NCBI GenBank assembly: GCA_900318335.1
Contig: ONKF01000007.1
Coordinates: 1 to 64,000, forward strand
Direction: 5' to 3'
Length of the DNA: 64,000 bases
Source of the DNA: an uncultured Prevotellaceae bacterium
GTDB lineage: Bacteria; Bacteroidota; Bacteroidia; Bacteroidales; Muribaculaceae
Shown here piece by piece: positions 50,323 through 60,058 of this stretch. Below the pieces are notes generated by a model. The model had not been told where the DNA came from. It ran no database searches and saw nothing but the letters and a program-made list of their open reading frames with translations. Both the position numbers and the translations under genes were made by a program. Each line of letters opens with the position of its first letter. Position 1 is the first letter of the stretch.

Positions 50323-51294
50323 TTAAATAATAAAATTAGGTATCAGCCTAAACTCTTTAGCATGTATCATCTGCATACCATCAATGACACCACTAACATA
50401 ATAGCATAAGACTTTAGGAGTCAATAAGTAAATCGAAACACCTGTATGCACCAAAAATAGCCACAAAATCTTTATAGCAATATTCAATGCAGACCATATT
50501 TTTTTATATGCTGGAACCCCTTTGAGGTTATAACAGATTCTATACCATATCATCAACGAAGCCAAAGAACGAATGTAGAACTTCTTGGGATCACGCTGAA
50601 ATGCTCCACTCGATGATTTCCCATCAAGATGATTGATTCCACAATTGTAGTGCATCCCCAATCGGTATCCATTCTTATAGAGTTTGTTGAACATTACCAC
50701 GTCTTCACCAAATGGGAAACCGAACTGTTCAAGCCATAACTCATCCTCTAGATGCAAATCATGAAACACCTGTTTTTTCCAGAGGGAAGCTGGACCCGAA
50801 GCACTCTGAGAGAGATAGACATCCTTCGTGACATGGTTGTTGTAGCTGAAGCTACCATTGCTATGAATCTTGACGGACCATGTATTGCTCCAATGAGGGA
50901 AAACAAGATTAGTTACTGCTATATATATTTTCTTAGAAATAGGAATTTGATAATTGCGGAATGTCACGGCAGATACACAGTCCAAATTCTGACTTTCCAT
51001 CGCTTCAATCAGTTTCCGGGCACTATCGTCGGCCAATTCCACATCATCATCAAGAAGCATGATGAGTGGAGTATCTATTTCATCATAAGGAAGTACTCGC
51101 TGGTTCATCATGCCTTTCTTGACCCAAACGTATTCCTCCTTACCAATGGTATAGTCAGGGCGCTTGTATCCTTCGGCGATATAGATAACCACTTTCTCGG
51201 GCTGGACAGTCTGCCGCTTGATTGATTCCAGCTCACGGACAAACTTCTCACCTGAAGTGCCGAGGGTACGTATAGCGATTGAATATTTTGTCAT
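50323..51294 (-). CDS. Glycosyltransferase family 2
   Basis: 323 residues. The N-terminus YSIAIRTLGTSGEKFVRELESI and the LIMLLDDDVELADDS metal site (about 79-93) mark a GT-A enzyme. The C-terminal region holds hydrophobic helices (ALNIAIKILWLFLVHTG). Four-base overlap with the upstream GT2 gene. Moderately A/T-rich. Confidence 0.9.
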   Translation of the reverse strand: MTKYSIAIRTLGTSGEKFVRELESIKRQTVQPEKVVIYIAEGYKRPDYTIGKEEYVWVKKGMMNQRVLPYDEIDTPLIMLLDDDVELADDSARKLIEAMESQNLDCVSAVTFRNYQIPISKKIYIAVTNLVFPHWSNTWSVKIHSNGSFSYNNHVTKDVYLSQSASGPASLWKKQVFHDLHLEDELWLEQFGFPFGEDVVMFNKLYKNGYRLGMHYNCGINHLDGKSSSGAFQRDPKKFYIRSLASLMIWYRICYNLKGVPAYKKIWSALNIAIKILWLFLVHTGVSIYLLTPKVLCYYVSGVIDGMQMIHAKEFRLIPNFII

Positions 51295-52223
51295 CTTGCT
51301 TTGTGCTTAATTAACATGGACAAAGCTAAGCCAAAAGGAGCAGCTGCCAGCACCAGTAATTTGTTAGACGTTTGACTGAACCAGTTACCATCCTTGGCAA
51401 TGATGCAACTCGACACGTAATGAACCGCCGAACGGAACCGGTTCTTAAACGTATTCCGCTTGAGTCGCATTTCAAGCAAGCGCAATTTGGCAAAGCTTCT
51501 CGGGCTGTTAAGGTATTGACGATAGATGCCACGAGACATGCTGTCGTCCTGCTGATATTCAACAGTGCACAAGTTCTCATTAAGAACCAACAAGGGATAG
51601 TCATCACACACTTGCAACAACATATAGACCGGATTGAAATTCTTTTCACCTTCAAATCCGACTTGAGGAGCGACCCTCTTCATAAGGTCGGTGCGCATGA
51701 CCTCCTTAGTATCAGCCCGATGTATATTGTTGATATACATATCTAAGAAGTAGACCTCAGTCAATCCATCAGGGAAGAAACCACCCAATGGTTTGCCCTC
51801 AGTATCATAATCAAGTCCCATGATGCCGGCATATCGTTCTCCACCCCGTTGCCGCCAACACTCCAGAATCTTCTCCACTGCATCATCGGGCATCCAGTCA
51901 TCGCTGTCAATGCAGACACATAGCTCAGTATCTATGTTGGCATAAGCGGTATTATAGCCAGTGTGTAATCCCCCGTTCTTTTTCCAGATATACCGAATTT
52001 TGAAGCCTGACTCACAGTATCCATCAAAGGCTTGAGGGTTATGATCATTCAACTGGTCTGGTTTAATCCATGATGAAACTAATGAGCTGGTGTCATCGCT
52101 ACTACCGTCATCGATAACCAACCACTGAAAGTCCATGGACGTCTGGCGACACAGACTCTCGTAAGTGCGCCAGATCGTGTGTGAGCGGTTATAAGTAGGT
52201 GTGAAAACGGTTAATTGCGCCAT
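51291..52223 (-). CDS. Glycosyltransferase family 2
   Basis: 310 residues from ATG 52223, which shares one base with the TGA of the upstream GT4 gene. GT-A signatures: LTVFTPTYNRSHTIWRTYESL, LVIDDGSSDDT and CVCIDSDDWMPDD. The family is typical of capsule repeat-unit assembly. The acceptor is unknown. Confidence 0.93.
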   Translation of the reverse strand: MAQLTVFTPTYNRSHTIWRTYESLCRQTSMDFQWLVIDDGSSDDTSSLVSSWIKPDQLNDHNPQAFDGYCESGFKIRYIWKKNGGLHTGYNTAYANIDTELCVCIDSDDWMPDDAVEKILECWRQRGGERYAGIMGLDYDTEGKPLGGFFPDGLTEVYFLDMYINNIHRADTKEVMRTDLMKRVAPQVGFEGEKNFNPVYMLLQVCDDYPLLVLNENLCTVEYQQDDSMSRGIYRQYLNSPRSFAKLRLLEMRLKRNTFKNRFRSAVHYVSSCIIAKDGNWFSQTSNKLLVLAAAPFGLALSMLIKHKAR

Positions 52224-53314
52224 CAATTATTGGATGTATTTGTAATCAAGGTCTTATATAATTCAAGGTATTTCTCGGCCATAAAGGAAATATCATATTG
52301 TCGGGCTCTGTCTTGGCACTGTGATGCCACATTCCTGTATTCATCGGGATTCTCACTGAGGGACTTGATAATCTGTGCCAACTCAACATCATCCTCATGC
52401 GGGAATAGCTTTCCTGCGCCACCTACGATTTCACGCAGACCATCCACATCACTGGCTATAAACGGCCTGCCAGATGCCATGCCCTCGATACTTGACAGGG
52501 ACAGCCCTTCCCAATGCGAAGACAGGACAATGAAATCACTTTGTTCCAAGATGTCAGGCACATCACTGCGCACGCCTAAAAAAGCCACTCGATCATCAAG
52601 GTCAAGACTATGGCAATAGGAACGAAGTCTTTCCTCATCTTCTCTCTCTCCGCCACCCACAAACTGGAGTCGGAACGACAACGGCAAATGCTTCATAGCA
52701 CGCATCAAGGTCGCATGATCCTTCTGAGTGCGATAAGTGGAAACCATCGTTATCACAAAGCTATCATTAGCTGATATATCCTTAACCGGGCGGATAAAAC
52801 GGCCTAAATCTACTCCATTATAGATGGTGTGTATCTTCTCCTGTTTCCCAATATATGACTCAAGATTGCGTCTCGTCTGGTCTGCAATACAGATAATTGC
52901 CGCATAGCGTCCATACATCCATCGGTCTAAAGGCTTGAGCCAAAGCTTTTGGCGTCTTCGGTTATTCGCATTATGCTCTGTCGTGACAAGGACTGGACGA
53001 TGGGAACTGCAGGTCAGCGCTAACGGCACATAGAATTGGCACGCGGTATTATGAGTATGCACCACATCATACTGCCTCAGATAAGGTCTCATCCTCATGA
53101 TATTATGCGGATGATACACGTCATTGGTCATTGAGAGGGAGTGCACAGTAATGCCTTTCTCCTGAATAGCCGTCTTGAATGGTGTATCAACACCATTAAT
53201 AAGTAACAGGTCAACTTGATTCCTCCCGTTATCACGCAGTCGGGGCAGCAAGTCAACCATCAGTTGCTCGGCTCCTCCCGTATAAAGTGATGTGATAACG
53301 TGAAGAATCTTCAT
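52223..53314 (-). CDS. Glycosyltransferase family 4
   Basis: 363 residues with the GT-B fold: ILHVITSLYTGGAEQLMVDLL at the N-terminus and HWEGLSLSSIEGMASGRP (E-x7-E motif) in the donor domain. Coupled by TGATG with the following GT2 gene. Likely adds a hexose with retention of configuration, as is usual for GT4. Confidence 0.94.
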   Translation of the reverse strand: MKILHVITSLYTGGAEQLMVDLLPRLRDNGRNQVDLLLINGVDTPFKTAIQEKGITVHSLSMTNDVYHPHNIMRMRPYLRQYDVVHTHNTACQFYVPLALTCSSHRPVLVTTEHNANNRRRQKLWLKPLDRWMYGRYAAIICIADQTRRNLESYIGKQEKIHTIYNGVDLGRFIRPVKDISANDSFVITMVSTYRTQKDHATLMRAMKHLPLSFRLQFVGGGEREDEERLRSYCHSLDLDDRVAFLGVRSDVPDILEQSDFIVLSSHWEGLSLSSIEGMASGRPFIASDVDGLREIVGGAGKLFPHEDDVELAQIIKSLSENPDEYRNVASQCQDRARQYDISFMAEKYLELYKTLITNTSNN

Positions 53315-53347
53315 GAATACACATTTATGATAATTTCACCCTTTCTA

Positions 53348-54517
53348 CTAATCTCTCCACCAGTACAAGTCGAGACCTCGATAACCATTTCCAGTACCAA
53401 AGTAATAAATAAAGAACATGAAGAAAGTAAAACCGGAGTAGAAGAAGAGAATAAGGGCCGTTTTACGATCCTGATCCTTCCAAAGGTTCATACGTAAAAG
53501 CGGGAAAGCCATAACAACAGGATAGATGAACCATGACAAGTAGGCAAAGCGGTTAGAGAATGACGAACGGATAACAATGAGCCAGAAGGCATTGCACAAC
53601 AGATATACATTGGAAATAATCGTATATGACAAGTCAGTAAATCTACGATATTGTGTCACATACCAGATCATGATAATTGGGAAAACACTATATAGCCAGA
53701 AATCCCAACGGAAACCCGTTCCAGAGAAATATTCAGAGGTAGCTTCATATGAATATTGATCCATTCGGTCATCAAATCCAAGAGAAGCGAAAAATTGCGT
53801 GAGTTGAGTACCAGCTACCAAAGAAATAAAGATAGCAGAAATCCAAAAACGAAGCGCCAACTTTGTATCCTTAATCCAATATATCGAGGTGATAGCCGCA
53901 GCTGTAGGCAGCATAGTCGATCGATGAATACCCATTGCTAAAAACATTAAGAAAAAGCCGAATGTGCGTTTGGGGCCTTCTTCAATGACTAAAGCAATCG
54001 CGACCAGTTCTATACTACACGCCATGCCATTTCGAATACCATTTGTTCCAAAAGTAAACGTTTGGAATGCGGTGAAGAAAAAGAGCATTGCTATCCATAG
54101 ATTCTTACGCATTAATATCAAAGAGCATGTAAACATGCCTCCAATGTAGAAAAACTCAATAAACAGAAAATATTCATTGACATTAAATCCCAACTTCCTA
54201 CAAAAATCCGAAATAGCACCCCAAAACCATTCTTCTCCAATACTAACTCCATGATAGTGAAATATTCCTGTTGTATAATCATAGGCATATAACCAGCAAT
54301 CACCGAACTCCGTTGAGGCCTGCCTTAGACCAAGAAAGAAAAAGATTAGGAGAGTCAAAATGAATGCGGCCGTTTGCACAGGAGAGCCCTCGGCATGAAG
54401 GATTCGCTGGGAGCCTGCACCGATGTAATAAAGGACAGTGAACCAGCAAATGACAAGCAGTGTAGTGTAATAGACTGTTGTATAGTAATACGCAGGTATG
54501 AATTCAATAGCTTCCAT
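53348..54517 (-). CDS. EpsG family polysaccharide polymerase (Wzy-like)
   Basis: 389 residues with about ten to twelve membrane helices and periplasmic loops rich in Tyr and aromatic residues. FFFLGLRQASTEFGD (about 58) and FGTNGIRNGMACSIEL (about 155) are the EpsG-type signatures. It joins repeat units at the outer face of the inner membrane. It is the only polymerase candidate in the locus, which supports a Wzy-dependent route, although no flippase is present in the window. Confidence 0.88.
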   Translation of the reverse strand: MEAIEFIPAYYYTTVYYTTLLVICWFTVLYYIGAGSQRILHAEGSPVQTAAFILTLLIFFFLGLRQASTEFGDCWLYAYDYTTGIFHYHGVSIGEEWFWGAISDFCRKLGFNVNEYFLFIEFFYIGGMFTCSLILMRKNLWIAMLFFFTAFQTFTFGTNGIRNGMACSIELVAIALVIEEGPKRTFGFFLMFLAMGIHRSTMLPTAAAITSIYWIKDTKLALRFWISAIFISLVAGTQLTQFFASLGFDDRMDQYSYEATSEYFSGTGFRWDFWLYSVFPIIMIWYVTQYRRFTDLSYTIISNVYLLCNAFWLIVIRSSFSNRFAYLSWFIYPVVMAFPLLRMNLWKDQDRKTALILFFYSGFTFFMFFIYYFGTGNGYRGLDLYWWRD

Positions 54518-54543
54518 TCTATATATCTTATGGAATGTTCAAT

Positions 54544-55548
54544 TTATAATGTAAGCAAGAATGCCAATGGTGTTTTACGCAGGGCTGCTGACACAGCAGC
54601 CGATGCAATGGTATATAATAGCGCTATCACGATTGCAATCACTGGATGAACCGTTAACCCATTCAGTACAGGGAAAATCCATCCAAGCACAATCATGAGA
54701 ACAAGATGGAAAATGTAGATGCCCAGTGCATTATCAGCCAGGAAGGAGATAAAACGCCTGAGCCAGCCCTCTCTCATGTCACAACCCTTAATCCACAGGA
54801 AGAGCGCCATCGAGAGGAAAAGGGCGCCAAATGTGGGGAAACAATAGTTTCCGCCCTCAAATTGCATGTGGGTCACATTGACGGTTGCAATCACCTCGAG
54901 CACCAGTAACGATAAACCGGCAATAGCCAGAGCTAAAGCCATCCACTTCTTGCCGTCATGGTTCTTGAGATAATCACCCATGTAGAGATACACCACGCCA
55001 TAGAGGGTGAATGCCCCAGTGCGCCAGCATGGCATGGCCGTATCCGGATTCCGCAATATGACTAAATCCCATCCCAGGTTGGATGCAAATGGATAAATCA
55101 GCAGGAGGGCCACAAGCAGCCAACGGCACCACGTGGGCAAATAACCCATCGCATGGTTGATTAAGTACATCAGTGCAAGCGAGAACAAGAACCAGTAATA
55201 CCCCAAGGCCGGAATGGAGAATGCCGAGGGATCATGGTTGCTCAAGGCCTTGAGGCACATGATGACCAAGGCCCAAACAACGCCTGCAACAATCAGGCGT
55301 CCGGCCTTAGTCAAAGACTTCTTCAAATCATAGTTACGGCTAACCGTCAACGCTCCGTTAACCATGAAGAACAAGGGCACGCCACAAGCGCAGAAAAGCC
55401 ATAGCACCTGGGTAATCGTCGGATAATAATAGACACCCTCCTGATAGCCGAAGTCCACCATCCCGACGTGATATAGGACCACAAAAAAAGCAGCGAGGGC
55501 TTTTAATGCGTCATAGCCGAAAATGCGTTTCTTCTTCTCCGTGGCCAT
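54544..55548 (-). CDS. Acyltransferase family 3 membrane protein
   Basis: 334 residues, about ten helices. IFGYDALKALAAFFVVLYHVGMVDFG carries the conserved histidine, and CACGVPLFFMVNGAL follows. Probably O-acetylates or otherwise acylates the glycan. The locus has a second, diverged member at 35494-36516. Confidence 0.9.
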   Translation of the reverse strand: MATEKKKRIFGYDALKALAAFFVVLYHVGMVDFGYQEGVYYYPTITQVLWLFCACGVPLFFMVNGALTVSRNYDLKKSLTKAGRLIVAGVVWALVIMCLKALSNHDPSAFSIPALGYYWFLFSLALMYLINHAMGYLPTWCRWLLVALLLIYPFASNLGWDLVILRNPDTAMPCWRTGAFTLYGVVYLYMGDYLKNHDGKKWMALALAIAGLSLLVLEVIATVNVTHMQFEGGNYCFPTFGALFLSMALFLWIKGCDMREGWLRRFISFLADNALGIYIFHLVLMIVLGWIFPVLNGLTVHPVIAIVIALLYTIASAAVSAALRKTPLAFLLTL

Positions 55549-55555
55549 TACAACT

Positions 55556-56479
55556 TTACAAGGTGTATCTGGATAAACACTTGGCTAATGGGTAGTTCCT
55601 TGAAATCAAGTAAGCGTACAAGCTCATCTTTGACGAAGAAATACCTGTCTTGCGGATCAGGTGCCCATAACGCCGAACAATTTCTTGAAGCACTTCGACA
55701 CTGGTGTCACGCTTATAGCCGTTCAAGGCAGCAGCCCTCAGGATCTGGGTCATTTCACAGGCAAACCTGGCATATGCGATATCGCGGTATTGCGGCATAT
55801 CCTCATCCACATCACGGCAAATGGTGTCCCACACTGTGTAAGCCGTGAATTTCTTACCGTTGAATGATTGCCTGGATATGCTGTTCATGTTCACACGATA
55901 ATGATAGAAAGTCTTATCGAGCAAACAAATGCTTTTCACCCGTTGAAGCACTTGCCACACTATTAACGCATCCTCGCCATAGCCCACTGACCTGTCACAG
56001 AATACACCGTCGAACAGCGAACCACGTATCAGCTTGTCGCACAACGAGCCTCTGAAGGTAGTGTGTTCCAGGAAGAGCTTGATAATCTCATCATGGTTAT
56101 ATACCACCTTGTTATCGGTAGATTCACCCGACAGCTTGTAGGATACGATATCGTAATCCCCTTCGGATTGAGCATTCAATAGGCACTCAACAGTATCCGG
56201 GTCAATCCAGTCATCACTATCGACGAACAGCACCCACTCGCCCCTTGACTTACCAATCAGGAGATTGCGCGTTGAGGCAACGCCACCGTTCGCTTTGTTG
56301 TAGATCTCGATGCGTTTGTCATCCCGTGCCAACTCTTTCAAGACGTCCAGGGAGCCATCGGTCGAGCCGTCGTCAATGAGTACAATTTGCAGGTCACGGT
56401 AGGTCTGACCTGTAAGCGACTGCACACACTGCCTCAAATATGAGGCCGTATTATAAACAGGGACAAGGATGGATACCAT
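55556..56479 (-). CDS. Glycosyltransferase family 2
   Basis: 307 residues from ATG 56479, one base after the upstream stop. The GT-A pattern is VSILVPVYNTASYLRQCVQSL, LIDDGSTDGSLDV and FVDSDDW (about 86). A longer frame would begin inside the upstream gene. Assembles the repeat unit. Confidence 0.93.
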   Translation of the reverse strand: MVSILVPVYNTASYLRQCVQSLTGQTYRDLQIVLIDDGSTDGSLDVLKELARDDKRIEIYNKANGGVASTRNLLIGKSRGEWVLFVDSDDWIDPDTVECLLNAQSEGDYDIVSYKLSGESTDNKVVYNHDEIIKLFLEHTTFRGSLCDKLIRGSLFDGVFCDRSVGYGEDALIVWQVLQRVKSICLLDKTFYHYRVNMNSISRQSFNGKKFTAYTVWDTICRDVDEDMPQYRDIAYARFACEMTQILRAAALNGYKRDTSVEVLQEIVRRYGHLIRKTGISSSKMSLYAYLISRNYPLAKCLSRYTL

Positions 56480-56480
56480 G

Positions 56481-57692
56481 TCAATCTCTATTATTGGGAT
56501 GCAAGGCAAGCCAACGCTTCTGTGCATCCAGCAGGTTATTTAACAGGGATTCGGCAGCAGCTTTGCCATTGAAGTGGGACCGCACGAACTCACATCCGGC
56601 TTTTGCGATAGCCTCGAGTTCCTGCTGATGTTCAGGCTGCTGATAATAGCTGATTTTGGCTTTCAGGTCATCAAGTGTTCCGTTATAGCCGATATAATGC
56701 ACACCCTCTTTCATGCCATAATCCTCATAGTAACCGACCGTCTGGCCAATATAGGCACAGCCAGATGCCATTCCCTCGACAAAACCGATGCCCGGCAGGC
56801 CGATGATATCTTCACCTACCACACACATCTTGTAGCTGTTGAATTTCTCCACCATGTCAAAGGAATAATACTTCTTCTGATGGCCCAAGAAGAACTTGTC
56901 ATGAAGGCGATTGAAGAATTTACGCAAAGGATTAGCCGAGGCATTGGTGTTATATGGCTTATCCTCGGCCAGGTAATCGCTGTTGAAGCAATCAACCCAG
57001 GGTTTCAATTCCTCGGCATTATCGTAAATCTGCTTGCGGGTAGGTTGCAGACATTGGGTGCCATAATACTTGAGCAGATAAAGGGGATATGTGATCGTTC
57101 CAACGGATACGGCCTTATTCAAACGCTCGGCAAAAGGCTTCACCGGCTTAAACCTCTCGGCGAACACGAACGGGATGACCAGATAGGGTTTCTTGAACCA
57201 ACCATAATACTCATTGAAAGCGATAAAACGCTTCTGCATATTGCTCTCGTTGTACATCAAGTCGGGATCCAGCTCTTTCATGACCTGGGCCTGGTCGAGC
57301 GTGAAGTGCAATTGGCTCAGGGCAATGAAGGCGTCAGGGCGATGCCTGAAATCAAACTGGGCACCAAAAATCTGATACATGATCACGATATCGTCGTGCC
57401 TGATATCTTCCTCCTTCTTGAGCACCTTGACCTTTTTCAAGGGTATCCCATTCTTTTTCATCGCGATGCAGTGCTCAATAAACCTGAACGACTGCAGGAA
57501 GCGGTTGCGTGTCGTGTAAGACAACGACAAGCCTCGCTTGTTGATATAAGAACAGACTTCCACATCATCGCGTGAAAGCAGGTAATCCAAGATATACTTA
57601 TGCTTGATGGCAACCGACTGCTTGAAGATGAATTTGTTCAACGTCTTCACGAGGAACTCATTGCCATGCAGGTTCACAAAAACAATACGCAT
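56481..57692 (-). CDS. Glycosyltransferase, GT-B type (family uncertain)
   Basis: 403 residues. The C-terminal donor domain GIGFVEGMASGCAYIG and the final helices resemble GT4/GT1 enzymes. The N-terminal half is unusual (FVNLHGNEFLVKTLNKFIFKQ, DLMYNESNMQKRFIAF) and basic, which may reflect binding to a membrane-linked acceptor. Specificity unknown. Separated by 75 bases from the nucleotidyltransferase gene upstream. Confidence 0.82.
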   Translation of the reverse strand: MRIVFVNLHGNEFLVKTLNKFIFKQSVAIKHKYILDYLLSRDDVEVCSYINKRGLSLSYTTRNRFLQSFRFIEHCIAMKKNGIPLKKVKVLKKEEDIRHDDIVIMYQIFGAQFDFRHRPDAFIALSQLHFTLDQAQVMKELDPDLMYNESNMQKRFIAFNEYYGWFKKPYLVIPFVFAERFKPVKPFAERLNKAVSVGTITYPLYLLKYYGTQCLQPTRKQIYDNAEELKPWVDCFNSDYLAEDKPYNTNASANPLRKFFNRLHDKFFLGHQKKYYSFDMVEKFNSYKMCVVGEDIIGLPGIGFVEGMASGCAYIGQTVGYYEDYGMKEGVHYIGYNGTLDDLKAKISYYQQPEHQQELEAIAKAGCEFVRSHFNGKAAAESLLNNLLDAQKRWLALHPNNRD

Positions 57693-57767
57693 ATATACCA
57701 GTTAGTCTGATTGGTCTATCTTAAAAAATATATATTCGAGACAAGAGAGTCCGTATCTGCACTGCGG

Positions 57768-58508
57768 TCAATCCCTACAGCCAAATTCTTTCATCAGCAA
57801 GTCCTCATACTCGGCGGGAACTCCTGAGAAGATGACTTCGTCTCGGTCGATGATATGGATGTGGATTTTGTAGGACTTGGCTATCAGGTAGTTATACAGA
57901 GGTGCCACATATAGCTCAGCTATGCCGGAGATGGGATTCTCCTGATTTTCGGCATAGGCGGCCTCGAATGCCTCGGTACTCTTGAAGTAGTAAAGTCCTG
58001 TGGAGCAATACTTCGAGATCTCTTTCTTCTCGGCCGTTTCGACGACCAGGGTGGAGTCTTCAGACTCGGTCCTGGCATAGGACCAATTCTTGCCTGAGCC
58101 TACAAACACCTCAAGGTAGCCATCCCAATCATCCATCTTAGGCGGGAACGTAAAACCAGGACGGAAGGTGTCGATATTGAAAATCAGAATCGGCTCATCT
58201 TTGGCAATCGAGGCTCCCTCGATTCCCTTAAGGACCGTTTCGGCCTGCCCTTTAGTCGGGGCCGGAAGGATGACGACATTGAAATCCTTGATGCCCATCA
58301 ATTCGCACTCTTTCTCGATAAAAGTCCGTGTGTCAAACACGTCCCTTGCCACAAAGACAAAGCGGCACGAATCAAAGTATTTCTCAAAACTCGATACCGC
58401 AAGGTTAAACAAGCTGCGGTTCTTGATATAAAGCATGTACTTGGGCAGGACATATCCCGCTTTGGTGAAACGGGAGCTGAGACCGGCCATCGGGATGATA
58501 ATCGTCAT
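57768..58508 (-). CDS. Sugar/polyol-phosphate nucleotidyltransferase-like protein
   Basis: 246 residues with a complete GT-A-type nucleotidyltransferase layout: PMAGLSSRF (6-14), K23 in PKYML, and the metal aspartate D113 in IFNIDTFRPG. It should join a phosphorylated small molecule or sugar to a nucleotide. Four-base overlap (ATGA) with the upstream fusion gene. Because the fusion protein also contains a nucleotidyltransferase-like half, the two may work as a pair. The substrate is unknown. Confidence 0.87.
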   Translation of the reverse strand: MTIIIPMAGLSSRFTKAGYVLPKYMLYIKNRSLFNLAVSSFEKYFDSCRFVFVARDVFDTRTFIEKECELMGIKDFNVVILPAPTKGQAETVLKGIEGASIAKDEPILIFNIDTFRPGFTFPPKMDDWDGYLEVFVGSGKNWSYARTESEDSTLVVETAEKKEISKYCSTGLYYFKSTEAFEAAYAENQENPISGIAELYVAPLYNYLIAKSYKIHIHIIDRDEVIFSGVPAEYEDLLMKEFGCRD

Positions 58509-60058
58509 TTTACCGTGGTTTTTAAGTCAATATAAAGCCGTAACGCATTGGCCAGCATGGCCCTCTGGCGCTCGTGATTGTCACGATGCAAGGGGAGCAT
58601 TGACAAGAACAGATGCACCATGATAGGATAAGCATTCAGCGTCTCAATGCTGTAACCCGCAAACTGCATCGACTTGAACTGTTCCTGCATTGCACGGGTG
58701 GAATCGTTGACATCAAACTTGAGTGTAAGGTCATAGGGGGCTGATTCACTGTATTCAAACATGCCCGCAATGATGTAATCATAGAGGCCGATGATCGAAT
58801 GGGCCAGTTTGGCCACATCATATCTCAAATCGCCATACATCGAGAGGTTCCCCTCGTTGTCGATGCCACGTGGATCAATCACCTTGACACTCCTGGACTT
58901 GAAATCATACAGAATGTTGCTGAAACAGAAGTCACCATGCATCATGGTCACGAACTCGCCCTTGTCATGAGCGATCATGTCTCCTGTTTCCTCGACTATC
59001 TGCCGCAACGATGGCGTGGTCACACCATTAATCACCCACTTGCTGTCGAGCGAAATGCCCGACTCGTCGGCATACTGATTCAGGCGCTTGATGGTCTTGG
59101 ACGTGTAGAGTTCGTTGTTATTGAACGCTATCCTTGACACCTCTGCTGCAGATTCGGGCCGATACTTCGCCAAATCGGAGATAAACACCTGACATGCATT
59201 GATGATATCGTTCCACACGAACAAGGGGTGCTTACCGAACACAAAAAGATTGGCCAATGAGCTCAAGTAATAATACTCCATCTCATAGTAGCCACAGCCA
59301 TCCTTCAGACCACTATCCCAGACAGCGGGCGCATAATGCCTCAGGTCCTTTGGCAGATTCTGAAGCCAATGGGCCTCGGCCATCATCTTGTTGACGTCAT
59401 GGCTGGACTTGGTGAGCGAGAAACGCCCAATATTCAAGTCATTGAACACGCGTTGGGTTGTCAGGTTGGAAATAGACCTGTAGTAAGTGTTCACCAGTCC
59501 AAAGTCCATCCAGGAATCACTGGTGATACGCTCGAGCGACAGTGTCTTGCCGTACATCTCAACACCAGCAATGAAAGAGCTGTTCTGCCTGGTGATGCAA
59601 TTGATGAGTAACGATTGGGACGAGAATGCAAAGAATCCCGCATAGACCGTATCGCTGTCAACTGATGCCCAGGCATAATTATCCTCGGCACGGGCTATCA
59701 CATAACTGTCAGGCACTAAAGTTAATGACCCGAACAGCGTGTCGCCATGCAGGATATAAACCGGCTCACTGAAATGGCCGATGGTGTTCAAGCTATATAT
59801 CACCGACTGGCCTAACGACAAGCCGTCAGGTACCATAATAATGCCCACATTCCGTTGCTCCAGCTGCTTCTTATCATAGGTCGACAACTCATAAGACGAA
59901 GGCAACGAGAGGAAAATATCCTCACCGCTGTCCTCCAATAGCGAGAGCTGATGCATGTAGAGCCGCTTGTTCTGAACCGGCAGCATGCACGGAGGCAGCA
60001 TGCCTAACTCTGAAGCGAGGCTCGGGTTGACGTATGCAGCCGACGTGATGAGTATCAT
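58505..60058 (-). CDS. Fusion of nucleotidyltransferase-like and aminoglycoside/choline-kinase-like domains
   Basis: 517 residues. The first 230 form a nucleotidyltransferase-like domain. LPPCMLPVQNKRLYMHQ (21-37) corresponds to the usual PKxLLPV region, and D106 (LHGDTLFG) to the metal ligand, but the N-terminal GxGxR loop is degenerate (ITSAAYVNPSLASELG). The C-terminal part (about 235-517) is an APH/choline-kinase-type phosphotransferase with HGDFCFSN (about 375-382) and the metal aspartate in VIDPRG (about 395). It could phosphorylate a small alcohol or sugar and help activate it. The gene overlaps its neighbours by four bases on both sides. The closest functional analogy is LicA plus LicC, with LicD also in the locus. 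Confidence 0.82.
   Translation of the reverse strand: MILITSAAYVNPSLASELGMLPPCMLPVQNKRLYMHQLSLLEDSGEDIFLSLPSSYELSTYDKKQLEQRNVGIIMVPDGLSLGQSVIYSLNTIGHFSEPVYILHGDTLFGSLTLVPDSYVIARAEDNYAWASVDSDTVYAGFFAFSSQSLLINCITRQNSSFIAGVEMYGKTLSLERITSDSWMDFGLVNTYYRSISNLTTQRVFNDLNIGRFSLTKSSHDVNKMMAEAHWLQNLPKDLRHYAPAVWDSGLKDGCGYYEMEYYYLSSLANLFVFGKHPLFVWNDIINACQVFISDLAKYRPESAAEVSRIAFNNNELYTSKTIKRLNQYADESGISLDSKWVINGVTTPSLRQIVEETGDMIAHDKGEFVTMMHGDFCFSNILYDFKSRSVKVIDPRGIDNEGNLSMYGDLRYDVAKLAHSIIGLYDYIIAGMFEYSESAPYDLTLKFDVNDSTRAMQEQFKSMQFAGYSIETLNAYPIMVHLFLSMLPLHRDNHERQRAMLANALRLYIDLKTTVK

Noticed and set aside
57768-60058. Phosphocholine (licA/licC) genes proper
   Set aside because: The kinase and nucleotidyltransferase halves are only distantly similar, the fusion is unlike LicA or LicC, and no choline transporter is present. 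The substrate is left open.
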